A stretch of 64,000 bases of DNA from Aquitalea magnusonii (GTDB taxonomy: Bacteria; Pseudomonadota; Gammaproteobacteria; Burkholderiales; Chromobacteriaceae), in assembly GCF_002217795.2 (NCBI RefSeq), contig NZ_AP018823.1, positions 4,788,136-4,852,135 of the forward strand, written 5' to 3'. Every line of letters starts with the position of its first letter. Position 1 is the first letter of the stretch. The translations under genes and the position numbers were made by a program. The notes beneath the pieces were generated by a model. That model ran no database searches. It saw nothing but the letters and a program-made list of their open reading frames with translations, and had not been told where the DNA came from. This document shows positions 47,791-55,979 of the stretch, piece after piece.

Positions 47791-49347
47791 ATGAGTGAGT
47801 TTGCTGGGCAACTGGCGGTCGCACGTTTTTTTGACCCCGCTACCGGGCAGCCTGCCGAAGCAGAGGTACTGGTGCTGGAGCAAAACGGGCAGCAATGCAC
47901 GGTAATGTGCCTGCCTGCGCCGCTGGAGCAGTGCTTGTTAAACCTGCAGGCCGATGCGGCTGCACATAGCCCGCTCATCCTGCAACTGACCGTGAGCCAG
48001 TTGCGGGTGCTGGCTGCGGTTTCCGCTGATCAACTGGAGCAGATCCACCGCTGGGCCGCACGCTACTGGGTGGCCCGGCACGCAGCCCACCGCTTTGATC
48101 GGCCCCGTCCCTTCGTTGCCGGGCAAACGGTGGTGCCGCCATCGGGCAAGGTGATTGGCACGCCCGAACTATTGGCCATGACCGATGCAGTGATGGATGG
48201 CTGGCTCACCACCGGACGATTCAACAGCCAGTTTGAAGAGGCATTGGGGCGTTTTATCGGCGTGCCGCATGTGTTGACCACGGCCTCTGGGTCTTCGGCC
48301 AACTTGCTGGCCTTCATGGCGCTGACCTCGCCGCGGCTGGGCGAGCGCGCCATCCGTCCGGGCGACGAAGTGATTACCGTGGCCGCCGGCTTTCCCACCA
48401 CGGTCAACCCGGCCATCCAGTTTGGGGCCATCCCGGTTTTCGTCGATATCCAGTTGCCCACCTACAATATCGATGTCAGCCGCATCGAGGCCGCCATCTC
48501 GCCCAAAACCCGCGCCATCATGCTGGCGCATACCCTGGGTAATCCGTTTGATATCGCCGCGGTAAAGGCGCTGGCCGACAAGCATGGCCTGTGGCTGGTG
48601 GAAGACTGCTGCGATGCCTTGGGTGCGCGTTTTAACGGACAGCATGTCGGCACCTTTGGCGACCTGGCCACCGTCAGTTTTTATCCGGCCCACCACATCA
48701 CCATGGGGGAGGGCGGCGCGGTGTTCGGGCGCTCTGCCGAACTGATGGCTATTGTCGAATCCTTCCGCGACTGGGGCCGCGACTGCTATTGCAAAACCGG
48801 CTGTGACAATACCTGTGGCAAGCGGTTTGGCTGGCAATTTGGCGATCTGCCCTTCGGTTACGACCACAAATACGTGTATACCCATGTCGGTTATAACCTG
48901 AAGATCACCGACATGCAGGCGGCCTGTGCGCTAGCGCAGATGGAGCGTCTGCCCGGTTTCATTGCCACGCGCCAACAGCATTTCGACTATCTGAGCCAGG
49001 CGCTGCAGCCTCTTGCCGATCGCCTGATCCTGCCGCAAGCCACGCCCGGCAGCACGCCGTCCTGGTTCGGCTTTCCGCTTACCTTGCGACCCGAGGCCGG
49101 TGTGGCGCGGGTGGATTTGCTGGCCTATCTGGATAGCCAGAAAGTGGGGACGCGCCTGCTGTTTGGCGGCAACCTGCTGCGCCAGCCCTATATGCAAGGC
49201 GTGGCGCACCGTGTCAGCGGCGGGCTGGAGCAAACCGATACCGTGTTGCACGATACCTTCTGGATCGGCTTGTATCCTGGTTTGACGACAGCCGCGCTGG
49301 ACTGGACCGTACTGCAATTGCAAAGCTTTCTGGGTGTGTTTGATTGA
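47791..49347 (+). CDS. rfbH: CDP-4-keto-6-deoxyglucose-3-dehydrase (E1/RfbH) with N-terminal extension
   Basis: A 518-aa PMP-dependent, [2Fe-2S] enzyme that removes the C-3 hydroxyl of CDP-4-keto-6-deoxyglucose. The aminotransferase fold has His in place of the PLP Lys ('YPAHHITMGEGG'), and the iron-sulfur cysteines are seen in 'CYCKTGCDNTCGKRF'. 'KPFVAG'-type start of the core is at about residue 107 ('RPFVAGQTVVPPSGKV'). Relatives are about 437 aa, so roughly 80 N-terminal residues are extra and unexplained. ATG 47791 has AAGG upstream. First gene of the polysaccharide operon. No E3 reductase is present in the window. Confidence 0.93.
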   Translation: MSEFAGQLAVARFFDPATGQPAEAEVLVLEQNGQQCTVMCLPAPLEQCLLNLQADAAAHSPLILQLTVSQLRVLAAVSADQLEQIHRWAARYWVARHAAHRFDRPRPFVAGQTVVPPSGKVIGTPELLAMTDAVMDGWLTTGRFNSQFEEALGRFIGVPHVLTTASGSSANLLAFMALTSPRLGERAIRPGDEVITVAAGFPTTVNPAIQFGAIPVFVDIQLPTYNIDVSRIEAAISPKTRAIMLAHTLGNPFDIAAVKALADKHGLWLVEDCCDALGARFNGQHVGTFGDLATVSFYPAHHITMGEGGAVFGRSAELMAIVESFRDWGRDCYCKTGCDNTCGKRFGWQFGDLPFGYDHKYVYTHVGYNLKITDMQAACALAQMERLPGFIATRQQHFDYLSQALQPLADRLILPQATPGSTPSWFGFPLTLRPEAGVARVDLLAYLDSQKVGTRLLFGGNLLRQPYMQGVAHRVSGGLEQTDTVLHDTFWIGLYPGLTTAALDWTVLQLQSFLGVFD

Positions 49348-49388
49348 TCCGTTTGTGGATTTAACCGTTTAGATTCGAGGAAAACTGC

Positions 49389-50354
49389 ATGTCGACGCCA
49401 CGTGTCACCATCGGGATGCCGATTTATCGTGAGGCTCGCTATCTGGACATGACCATCCAGTCGCTGCTGGCTCAAACCTTTGGCGATTTCGAACTGATCA
49501 TTTCAGATAACTGCTCTGATGACGCCACTTACGAAATCGCCCAGCGCTATGCCAGCATGGACAGTCGCATCCAGTTGCTGCGTACCGAGCAGACCATAGC
49601 CGCCCCGCAAAACTTCTACCGGATTTTCGATCGCGCGCGTGGTGAGTACATGATGTTTGCCGCCGGGCATGACTTGTACCACGCGGAATTCATTGCCCGT
49701 TGCGTGCAGCAACTGGATGCCAACCCCAATGTGGTGCTGGCCACCACCGCCACCGCCTGGTTCAACGAGGGCGGCATCGGCTCCATCATCGGCGGTGCTT
49801 ACGACACGCGGGGGGTGGACCAGCTCTCGCGCATGACCGTGGTGGTATGGGGGCTGACCTTTGCCTATCAGCTTTATGGTTTGAATCGGATGTCGGCCTT
49901 CCGCAAGGTGCAGTACCGCAATGTGAATATGCCCATCATGGGTATTGACCATGTGATGCTGTTTGAAATGGCCAGCCTGGGTGAGTTTGCCCATGATCCC
50001 GAGGTGCTGTTCTTCCTGCGCCAGGCACATGATTTCGGTGATCCGGAGGCTTACAAGCGCAAGCTGATGCTGGACGGTGTGGATGGTTTCCAGAGTTTCG
50101 AGAACCAGGTCAATGCCTATGTTGACGTGATCCGGCGCAATCTGCCGGCCGGTATCGACCGCGACATGTTCATCAACAATGTCGTCAACTGCTGCCTGCT
50201 GAAGTACCGCAATACCCTGCAGTGCTACGGTCTGCATTTCAACCAGATCAGCGAGCAGACCTCCCCCATCCTGGCCCAGTACCTCAATGTGCAGCGGGAT
50301 GCCGCCAACTTCATGGACATCCTGCTGGGCGAGCGTTACGGCCAGATTGCCTGA
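49389..50354 (+). CDS. Glycosyltransferase family 2 protein
   Basis: A 321-aa GT-A glycosyltransferase. The nucleotide-binding start 'VTIGMPIYREARYLDMTIQSLLAQTFGDFELIISDNCSDD' is typical GT2. The expected DxD lies at 'AAGHDLYH', slightly atypical. It is cytosolic, probably peripheral to the inner membrane, and adds a sugar to the lipid-linked glycan. It sits between rfbH and rfbF, so it may use the CDP-sugar made by its neighbours (inference). Confidence 0.9.
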   Translation: MSTPRVTIGMPIYREARYLDMTIQSLLAQTFGDFELIISDNCSDDATYEIAQRYASMDSRIQLLRTEQTIAAPQNFYRIFDRARGEYMMFAAGHDLYHAEFIARCVQQLDANPNVVLATTATAWFNEGGIGSIIGGAYDTRGVDQLSRMTVVVWGLTFAYQLYGLNRMSAFRKVQYRNVNMPIMGIDHVMLFEMASLGEFAHDPEVLFFLRQAHDFGDPEAYKRKLMLDGVDGFQSFENQVNAYVDVIRRNLPAGIDRDMFINNVVNCCLLKYRNTLQCYGLHFNQISEQTSPILAQYLNVQRDAANFMDILLGERYGQIA

Positions 50355-50380
50355 TGTCTGTCGCAGAAAAAGGTAAAGCA

Positions 50381-51154
50381 ATGAAAGCAGTCATTCTGGC
50401 TGGTGGCCTGGGGACCCGCATATCCGAGGAGAGTCACCTCAAGCCCAAGCCGATGATAGACATCGGCGGCAAGCCCATCTTGTGGCACATCATGAAGATC
50501 TACTCTGCCCATGGCATCAATGACTTCATCATCTGCCTTGGCTACAAGGGCTATGTGATCAAGGAGTACTTTGCCAACTACTTCCTGCACATGTCGGACG
50601 TCACCATCGACTTTTCCAACAACCAGATGGAAGTGCATGAACGCCATGCCGAACCCTGGCGCGTAACCTTGCTGGATACCGGTGAAAACACCATGACCGG
50701 CGGACGGCTCAAGCGGGTGCGCAATTATCTGGCGGCGGGCGAAAGCTTCTGCTTTACCTATGGCGACGGCGTGGCCGATATCGATATCACCGCCGAGGTG
50801 GCTTTTCACCGCCAGCACGGCAAGCTGGCCACGGTGGCGGCGGTTCAGCCGCCCGGTCGATACGGTGCATTGCTGACCGAGGGTGCCATGGTGACCGGGT
50901 TCCGCGAAAAACCACCTGGCGATGGCGGCTGGATCAATGGCGGCTTCTTTGTGTTGCAGCCAGAAGCGATTGATTTTGTGGAGGCCGACTCCACCAGTTG
51001 GGAAGGTGAGCCCATGGCGGAACTGGCCCGTCATCAGCAGTTGATGGCATTTGAGCATAATGGTTTCTGGCAGCCGATGGATACCTTGCGCGAGAAGTCT
51101 CAACTGGACGATTTGTGGCGCTCCGGTGCCGCACCGTGGAAAGTCTGGCCATGA
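50381..51154 (+). CDS. rfbF: Glucose-1-phosphate cytidylyltransferase
   Basis: A 257-aa nucleotidyltransferase forming CDP-glucose from CTP and glucose-1-phosphate, the entry step to CDP-deoxyhexoses. 'MKAVILAGGLGTRISEESHLKPKPMIDIGGKPILWHIMKIY' pattern at the N-terminus, 'FCFTYGDGVADIDI' and 'GWINGGFFVLQPEAIDF' are characteristic, and the length is exactly that of RfbF. ATG 50381 has AAGG 8 bases upstream; an ATG at 50354 overlapping the GT2 stop is in frame. Coupled to rfbG by an ATGA overlap. Confidence 0.96.
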   Translation: MKAVILAGGLGTRISEESHLKPKPMIDIGGKPILWHIMKIYSAHGINDFIICLGYKGYVIKEYFANYFLHMSDVTIDFSNNQMEVHERHAEPWRVTLLDTGENTMTGGRLKRVRNYLAAGESFCFTYGDGVADIDITAEVAFHRQHGKLATVAAVQPPGRYGALLTEGAMVTGFREKPPGDGGWINGGFFVLQPEAIDFVEADSTSWEGEPMAELARHQQLMAFEHNGFWQPMDTLREKSQLDDLWRSGAAPWKVWP

Positions 51155-52212
51155 ATCCGCAGTTCTGGCATGGACGCCGCGTATTGATCACCGGTCATAC
51201 CGGCTTCAAGGGGAGCTGGCTGGCGCTGATGCTGGCAGGCTTCCAGGCCCGGCTGGCCGGCTATGCGCTGCCCGCCGAGCCGGTGTCGCTATTTCGCCAG
51301 GCTGAATTAGCCGCGCTATTTGCCCAGCACGATGAACAGGACATTCGTGATGCCGACCGACTGGCTGCGGCAGTACAGCAGTTTGCCCCGGAGCTGATCA
51401 TCCACCTGGCGGCGCAGCCGCTGGTGCGGCGCAGTTATGCACAACCGCAGGAAACCTGGTCCAGCAATGTGATGGGCACGGTCAACGTGCTGGAGGCTGC
51501 CCGTCACTGCCAGGCAGTGCAGGCGGTGCTGGTGGTGACTTCGGACAAGTGCTACCAGAATCAGAACTGGCCCTGGGGCTATCGTGAGTCAGACCGCCTG
51601 GGCGGGCATGATCCCTACAGCGCCAGCAAGGCGGCCAGCGAGTTGGTGGCGCACAGCTACCGGCAAAGCTATTTTGCCGACAGCGGCCCGCTGCTGGCAT
51701 CGGCCCGCGCCGGTAATGTCATTGGCGGTGGCGACTGGAGCGAGGATCGCTTGATCCCCGACGTGGTGCGCGGCATCCAGCAGGGCGTGCCGGTATCGAT
51801 ACGCAATCCGCTGGCCACACGCCCCTGGCAGCATGTATTGAGCTGCCTGGACGGCTATCTTGCTTTATGTGAGCGTCTGCTCGCGGGCGAAAAAAATTTC
51901 GCCCAGGCATTCAACTTTGGACCATCCGCTGCCGATAACCAGACAGTGCTGCACGTATTGCAGGGCATGCAAACCAGTTGGCCTGCCGTGTGCTGGCAAC
52001 AGGACGCGGTGGCCGGAGCGGTACACGAGGCTGCCTTATTGGCGCTGGATGCCACCCTGGCCCACCAGCAACTGGGTTGGACGCCACGGCTTTCGCTGGC
52101 GCAGAGCTTGCAGTGGACCGCGCACTGGTACCAGCAGGTGCTGGCACAGCCGGCAGCCGCACGCAGCGTCAGCCAGCAACAGATTGCCGCCTATCTTGCC
52201 TTGCCGGTTTGA
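51151..52212 (+). CDS. rfbG: CDP-glucose 4,6-dehydratase
   Basis: A 353-aa extended SDR enzyme converting CDP-glucose to CDP-4-keto-6-deoxyglucose, the substrate of RfbH. Seen: NAD motif 'VLITGHTGFKGSWLALML', 'HLAAQPLVRRSYAQPQETWSSNVMGTVNVLEA', the Lys-containing 'VVTSDKCYQN', catalytic 'YSASKAASEL' (YxxxK) and 'RPWQHVLSCLDGYL'. Length and motifs match RfbG. Its ATG overlaps the rfbF stop. Confidence 0.96.
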   Translation: MNPQFWHGRRVLITGHTGFKGSWLALMLAGFQARLAGYALPAEPVSLFRQAELAALFAQHDEQDIRDADRLAAAVQQFAPELIIHLAAQPLVRRSYAQPQETWSSNVMGTVNVLEAARHCQAVQAVLVVTSDKCYQNQNWPWGYRESDRLGGHDPYSASKAASELVAHSYRQSYFADSGPLLASARAGNVIGGGDWSEDRLIPDVVRGIQQGVPVSIRNPLATRPWQHVLSCLDGYLALCERLLAGEKNFAQAFNFGPSAADNQTVLHVLQGMQTSWPAVCWQQDAVAGAVHEAALLALDATLAHQQLGWTPRLSLAQSLQWTAHWYQQVLAQPAAARSVSQQQIAAYLALPV

Positions 52213-52239
52213 TCATGCATTGCTGATCCAAGGAATACC

Positions 52240-52797
52240 GTGAGTTGCAAATTTGAATTACAGCCGCTGCCACTGGCAGGGGCCTTCCGTGTGTTGCGCC
52301 AACCGGTTGCCGATGCGCGCGGCCAGTTCGAGCGCATGTATTGCGCACAGGATTTGCAGGGCGTGCTGCCCAAGCCATTGGCGCAAATCAACCGATCGCT
52401 CAGCAGCCGGGCCGGTACACTGCGCGGCATGCATTTCCAGTACCAGCCCAAGGGGGAGAGCAAGCTGGTGTCCTGCCTGCGTGGTGCCATGTTTGATGTC
52501 ATCGTGGATATCCGTGCCGGCTCGCCCAGTTATTTGCAGTGGCATGCGGAGGAGCTGCGCGCCGACAGCCCGATCAGCTTGCTGGTGCCGCCAGGATTTG
52601 CACATGGATTCCAGACCTTGTCCGATGACACCGAAACACTGTATCTGGTTGATGAGCCGTTTGATGGCGCCTACTACGCCGGCCTTAATCCGCTGGACCG
52701 GCAACTGGCCATTGCCTGGCCGCTGCCGGTGACGGAAATGGCGGAGCGTGACCGCAGCTATCCCGGTGCGGTGGACTTTCAGGCGGTACGTCTATGA
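52240..52797 (+). CDS. RmlC-like dTDP/CDP-4-keto-deoxysugar epimerase
   Basis: A 185-aa cupin of the dTDP-4-dehydrorhamnose 3,5-epimerase family. The catalytic His is in 'TLRGMHFQ', with 'GAMFDVIVDIRAGSPSYLQW' and 'PPGFAHGFQTLSD'. In a locus with rfbF, rfbG and rfbH it more probably acts on the CDP-4-keto-3,6-dideoxy sugar, like the AscE C-5 epimerase of ascarylose synthesis (inference). GTG start at 52240 with AAGGAA upstream. It overlaps the next gene by 4 nt. Confidence 0.88.
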   Translation: MSCKFELQPLPLAGAFRVLRQPVADARGQFERMYCAQDLQGVLPKPLAQINRSLSSRAGTLRGMHFQYQPKGESKLVSCLRGAMFDVIVDIRAGSPSYLQWHAEELRADSPISLLVPPGFAHGFQTLSDDTETLYLVDEPFDGAYYAGLNPLDRQLAIAWPLPVTEMAERDRSYPGAVDFQAVRL

Positions 52798-53645
52798 GCG
52801 CAACGGTGAAGCGCATCGCCATCAGCGGGGCCAGCGGTTTCATTGGCCGCCATGTGCTGGCAGCCCTGCAGCAACACGATGTCGAGGTGGTGGCGCTGTG
52901 TCGCGATCGCGCCAGCCTGGCCGACTGGCAAGCGCGGGTGGAGGTGCTGGCATTCGATCACGCCAGCCCGCCCGAGCAAGCCTATGCCTTGATGGGACGC
53001 CCGGATGTGTTGCTGCACCTGGCGTGGCAGGGCTTGCCCAATTATTACGCCTTGCACCATTTCGAGCAGGAACTGCCACGTCAGTATGCTTTCTTGCGCC
53101 AGTTGGTGGCCGAGGGCTTGCCGGCGCTGGTGGTGGCCGGCACCTGTTTCGAGTACGGCCTGCAGTCCGGCCCGCTGGGAATTGCGCACCTTCCGCAGCC
53201 GGTTACGCCATATGGCTGGGCCAAGCATGCCTTGCATCAGCAACTGCATTTTCTGGCCCGGCACAGCGGCATCTCGCTGAGCTGGGCGCGATTGTTCTAC
53301 ATGTATGGGGCCGGCCAGTCGCCGCACACGGTGTTGTCGCAACTGGAGGCTGCCGTGGTGCGTGGGGAGCCTTGCTTCAATATGTCTGGCGGTGAGCAGT
53401 TGCGCGACTATCTGCCGGTGGCAGACGTGGCACGCCAACTGCTGGCCCTGGCACTGGATGCCGGGCGGCCCGCCTTGTGCAATATCTGTTCGGGAACGCC
53501 GATTTCTGTACGCAAACTGGTGGAAAACCATCTTGCCCAGCAAGGCTGGGATATTCCGCTGAACCTGGGCTATTACCCTTATCCGCAACATGAGCCAATG
53601 GCCTTCTGGGGTATCCCGGACTGGTTTGCGCACAAGAACACTTGA
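52794..53645 (+). CDS. NAD(P)-dependent epimerase/dehydratase (SDR), likely the final 4-ketoreductase
   Basis: A 283-aa extended SDR: 'RIAISGASGFIGRHVLAAL' Rossmann motif, 'VLLHLAWQGLPNYYALHHFEQ', 'VVAGTCFEYG', catalytic 'YGWAKHAL' (YxxxK) and 'LRDYLPVADVARQLLALAL'. In the CDP-3,6-dideoxyhexose pathway a reductase of this type finishes the sugar (abequose, paratose or ascarylose depending on stereochemistry). The stereochemical outcome cannot be read from sequence. Starts by ATGA overlap with the epimerase gene. Confidence 0.85.
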   Translation: MSATVKRIAISGASGFIGRHVLAALQQHDVEVVALCRDRASLADWQARVEVLAFDHASPPEQAYALMGRPDVLLHLAWQGLPNYYALHHFEQELPRQYAFLRQLVAEGLPALVVAGTCFEYGLQSGPLGIAHLPQPVTPYGWAKHALHQQLHFLARHSGISLSWARLFYMYGAGQSPHTVLSQLEAAVVRGEPCFNMSGGEQLRDYLPVADVARQLLALALDAGRPALCNICSGTPISVRKLVENHLAQQGWDIPLNLGYYPYPQHEPMAFWGIPDWFAHKNT

Positions 53646-53655
53646 GGAGTACACC

Positions 53656-54678
53656 ATGAAAGCCGTGGTCAAACCCCGTATCCATCTGGATGACCGCACC
53701 CCTCTGGAAACGGTGATTCCGTTGTCCACCCCTTTCATCCTGAATGTCGATCCGGCCAGCGCCTGCAACTTCCAGTGTACTTTCTGCCCCACTGGTGACC
53801 GCAGCCTGATCAAGGATACCGGTCGCTTTCAGGGCCGGATGAAGCTGGAAGTGTTCCAGAAGATTATTGACGATCTGGCCGCCTTCCCGCAGCCCTTGAA
53901 AGTGCTGCGGCTGTACAAGGATGGCGAGCCCTTCCTCAACAAGAATCTGGCGCAGATGGTGGACTATGCGCGCCGCAGTGGCCGTGCCGCCTATATCGAC
54001 ACCACCACCAACGGTTCCCTGCTGGAGCCTGAGCGCGTGCTGCCGGTCATCGAGGCCGGCCTGGATCGCATCAATATCTCCATCGATGGCATGAATCGCG
54101 AGCAATATCTGCGCTTCACCAAGTTCGATATCGATTTTGAGCAAATGGTGGCCAATATCCGCCATTTGTATGAGCACCGTGGCGATTGCGAGGTGTTCAT
54201 CAAGATTCCGTCAGAACTGATCACCACCGCGCAGCGTCAGCAGTTCCTGGATATTTTTGGCGAGATTGCCGACCGCATCTATATCGAGAACTTTGCCCCG
54301 TGCTGGCCCGAGTTCGATGTCGAGGCGCGTACCGGCATCCAGATCAGCCGCGGCATCTACGACCAGGAAGTTGGCGAAACCAATACCTGCCCCTACATTT
54401 TCTATTCGATGTCGGTGAATGCCGACGGTCAGGTCAGCTCCTGCTTCCTGGACTGGGGGCGCAAGCTGCTGATCGGCGATGTGCGCGAACAGGCGCTGGT
54501 GGACATCTGGAATTCGCCTGCAATGAACGATTTGCGCATTCAGCACCTGGAAGGACGGCGCAAAGAGCATCCGGTGTGTGGCAAGTGCGGCCAGTTGACG
54601 CATTGCCTGCCGGATAACATCGATGTGCATGCCCCGATGTTGCTGGAGCGCATGCAGCGTTTCCTGGGCCGGAGTTGA
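53656..54678 (+). CDS. Radical SAM/SPASM domain protein in polysaccharide locus
   Basis: A 340-aa radical SAM enzyme with the cluster motif CNFQCTFC (Cys 37, 41, 44), 'LRLYKDGEPFLNKNLAQMVDYAR' and 'IDTTTNGSLL' as SAM-binding elements. The C-terminal SPASM-like region has cysteines in 'NTCPYIFYSMSVNADGQVSSCFLD' and 'CGKCGQLTHC'. Such enzymes occur in O-antigen and capsule loci with mostly unknown substrates; it could modify a sugar or carrier by radical chemistry. ATG 53656 has GAGGAG upstream. It lies in the operon between the reductase and a glycosyltransferase. Confidence 0.9.
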   Translation: MKAVVKPRIHLDDRTPLETVIPLSTPFILNVDPASACNFQCTFCPTGDRSLIKDTGRFQGRMKLEVFQKIIDDLAAFPQPLKVLRLYKDGEPFLNKNLAQMVDYARRSGRAAYIDTTTNGSLLEPERVLPVIEAGLDRINISIDGMNREQYLRFTKFDIDFEQMVANIRHLYEHRGDCEVFIKIPSELITTAQRQQFLDIFGEIADRIYIENFAPCWPEFDVEARTGIQISRGIYDQEVGETNTCPYIFYSMSVNADGQVSSCFLDWGRKLLIGDVREQALVDIWNSPAMNDLRIQHLEGRRKEHPVCGKCGQLTHCLPDNIDVHAPMLLERMQRFLGRS

Positions 54679-54680
54679 GC

Positions 54681-55979
54681 ATGTCGCACGGCCAGGAGGG
54701 GCGCTTGAATATTGTTCACCTTACCGCCCATGTCGGTGGCGGCATAGGCAAGGCACTATCCAGCCTGATTGCTGGCGACCAGGGCAGTACCCACCATGTG
54801 GTTTGTCTGGAACAACCGGAAAAGCCGCAGTCCGTCACGCAATTGCAGCAGTTGGGGGCCGAGGTGACGGTTTGCCCGGAGCCGGCCATGCTGGCGCACA
54901 TCCTGGGCCAGGCCGACATCGTGCAACTGGAGTGGTGGAATCATCCCGCCACCCTGCAGTGTCTGGCCGGTCTGGACCATCTCCCGCTGCGCCTGCTGAG
55001 CTGGTGTCATGTTTCCGGCTTGTTTAATCCGGTATTGCCGCAGCAACTGCTGTCCTTGTGCGACAAGGTGGTGTTGACCTCCCCTTGTTCCTTGCAGGCC
55101 GCGTCCATTGCCAGCTTGCAGGCCGTGCGGCCCGCGCAACTGGCGGTGATTTCCAGTGGCAGCGGTTTTGCCGAGCAGCCACTGCCTGTGCGCCGCGCCG
55201 ACGAGCCGCTGCAGCTTGGCTATCTGGGTAGCCTGAATTTTTCCAAGCTGCATCCGCGCTATGTCAGCTACTTCAGCCAAGTGGCACTGCCGCTGACCAT
55301 CCGCATGGCGGGCGATGTGCTAAACCAGCAGGTGCTGCAACAGCAGGCCGTGGCCATCGGCAAACCGGATTTGCTGCAGTTTGAAGGGTTTACCGCCCAG
55401 CCGGCCCGCTTCCTGGCCAGCATCAATGTGCTGCCCTATCTGCTTAACCCCAGTCATTACGGCACGGCGGAAAACGCCTTGCTGGAGGCCATGGCCATGG
55501 GCGTTGTCCCCATTGTGCTGGCGAATCCCGCCGAGCAGGCCGTTGTCCGCCATGGCGAAACCGGCTTTGTCATCGACAGTGCCAAGGAAATGGCCCACAC
55601 CCTGCAACAGCTACAGCAGGCACCGGACTGGCGGCTGGCCATAGGCCAGGCGGCGTCGGTGCAGGTGCGAGAGCAATTCACCAGCCAGGCCATGGCCGCG
55701 GCCTTTGCCCGCTGCTATCAGGCGGTATTGCAGCAAGACAAGCAGGCACGTCCTTTTTCGCAAGCCATCGGCAGCAGCCCCGAACAGTGGTTTCTCAGCT
55801 GCCAGCCCCATCCGCAGCACTTCCTGCAGCAGCAATGGCCGCAACTGCTGGCCGGAGATGGCCGCTATGCCTTGCTGGAAAAAACCAAGGGCAGTGTCTT
55901 CCACTTTCATGATCATTTTCCGCACAATCCGGCCCTGGCCGACTGGAGCAGGGCACTGGCATGTTGCAACGACAACTGA
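54681..55979 (+). CDS. Glycosyltransferase (GT4-like, GT-B fold)
   Basis: A 432-aa GT-B glycosyltransferase. The N-terminal 'LNIVHLTAHVGGGIGKALSSLI' glycine-rich loop binds the acceptor side. The C-terminal donor domain shows 'LQLGYLGSLNFSKLHPRYVSYF', and 'HYGTAENALLEAMAMGVVPIVL', whose Glu-x-ALLEAMA is the EX7E-like GT4 element. ATG 54681 with GGAG six bases upstream is chosen; a TTG at 54675 overlaps the radical SAM stop. The C-terminal 80 residues extend beyond the usual fold. Overlaps the next gene by 19 nt. Confidence 0.85.
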   Translation: MSHGQEGRLNIVHLTAHVGGGIGKALSSLIAGDQGSTHHVVCLEQPEKPQSVTQLQQLGAEVTVCPEPAMLAHILGQADIVQLEWWNHPATLQCLAGLDHLPLRLLSWCHVSGLFNPVLPQQLLSLCDKVVLTSPCSLQAASIASLQAVRPAQLAVISSGSGFAEQPLPVRRADEPLQLGYLGSLNFSKLHPRYVSYFSQVALPLTIRMAGDVLNQQVLQQQAVAIGKPDLLQFEGFTAQPARFLASINVLPYLLNPSHYGTAENALLEAMAMGVVPIVLANPAEQAVVRHGETGFVIDSAKEMAHTLQQLQQAPDWRLAIGQAASVQVREQFTSQAMAAAFARCYQAVLQQDKQARPFSQAIGSSPEQWFLSCQPHPQHFLQQQWPQLLAGDGRYALLEKTKGSVFHFHDHFPHNPALADWSRALACCNDN

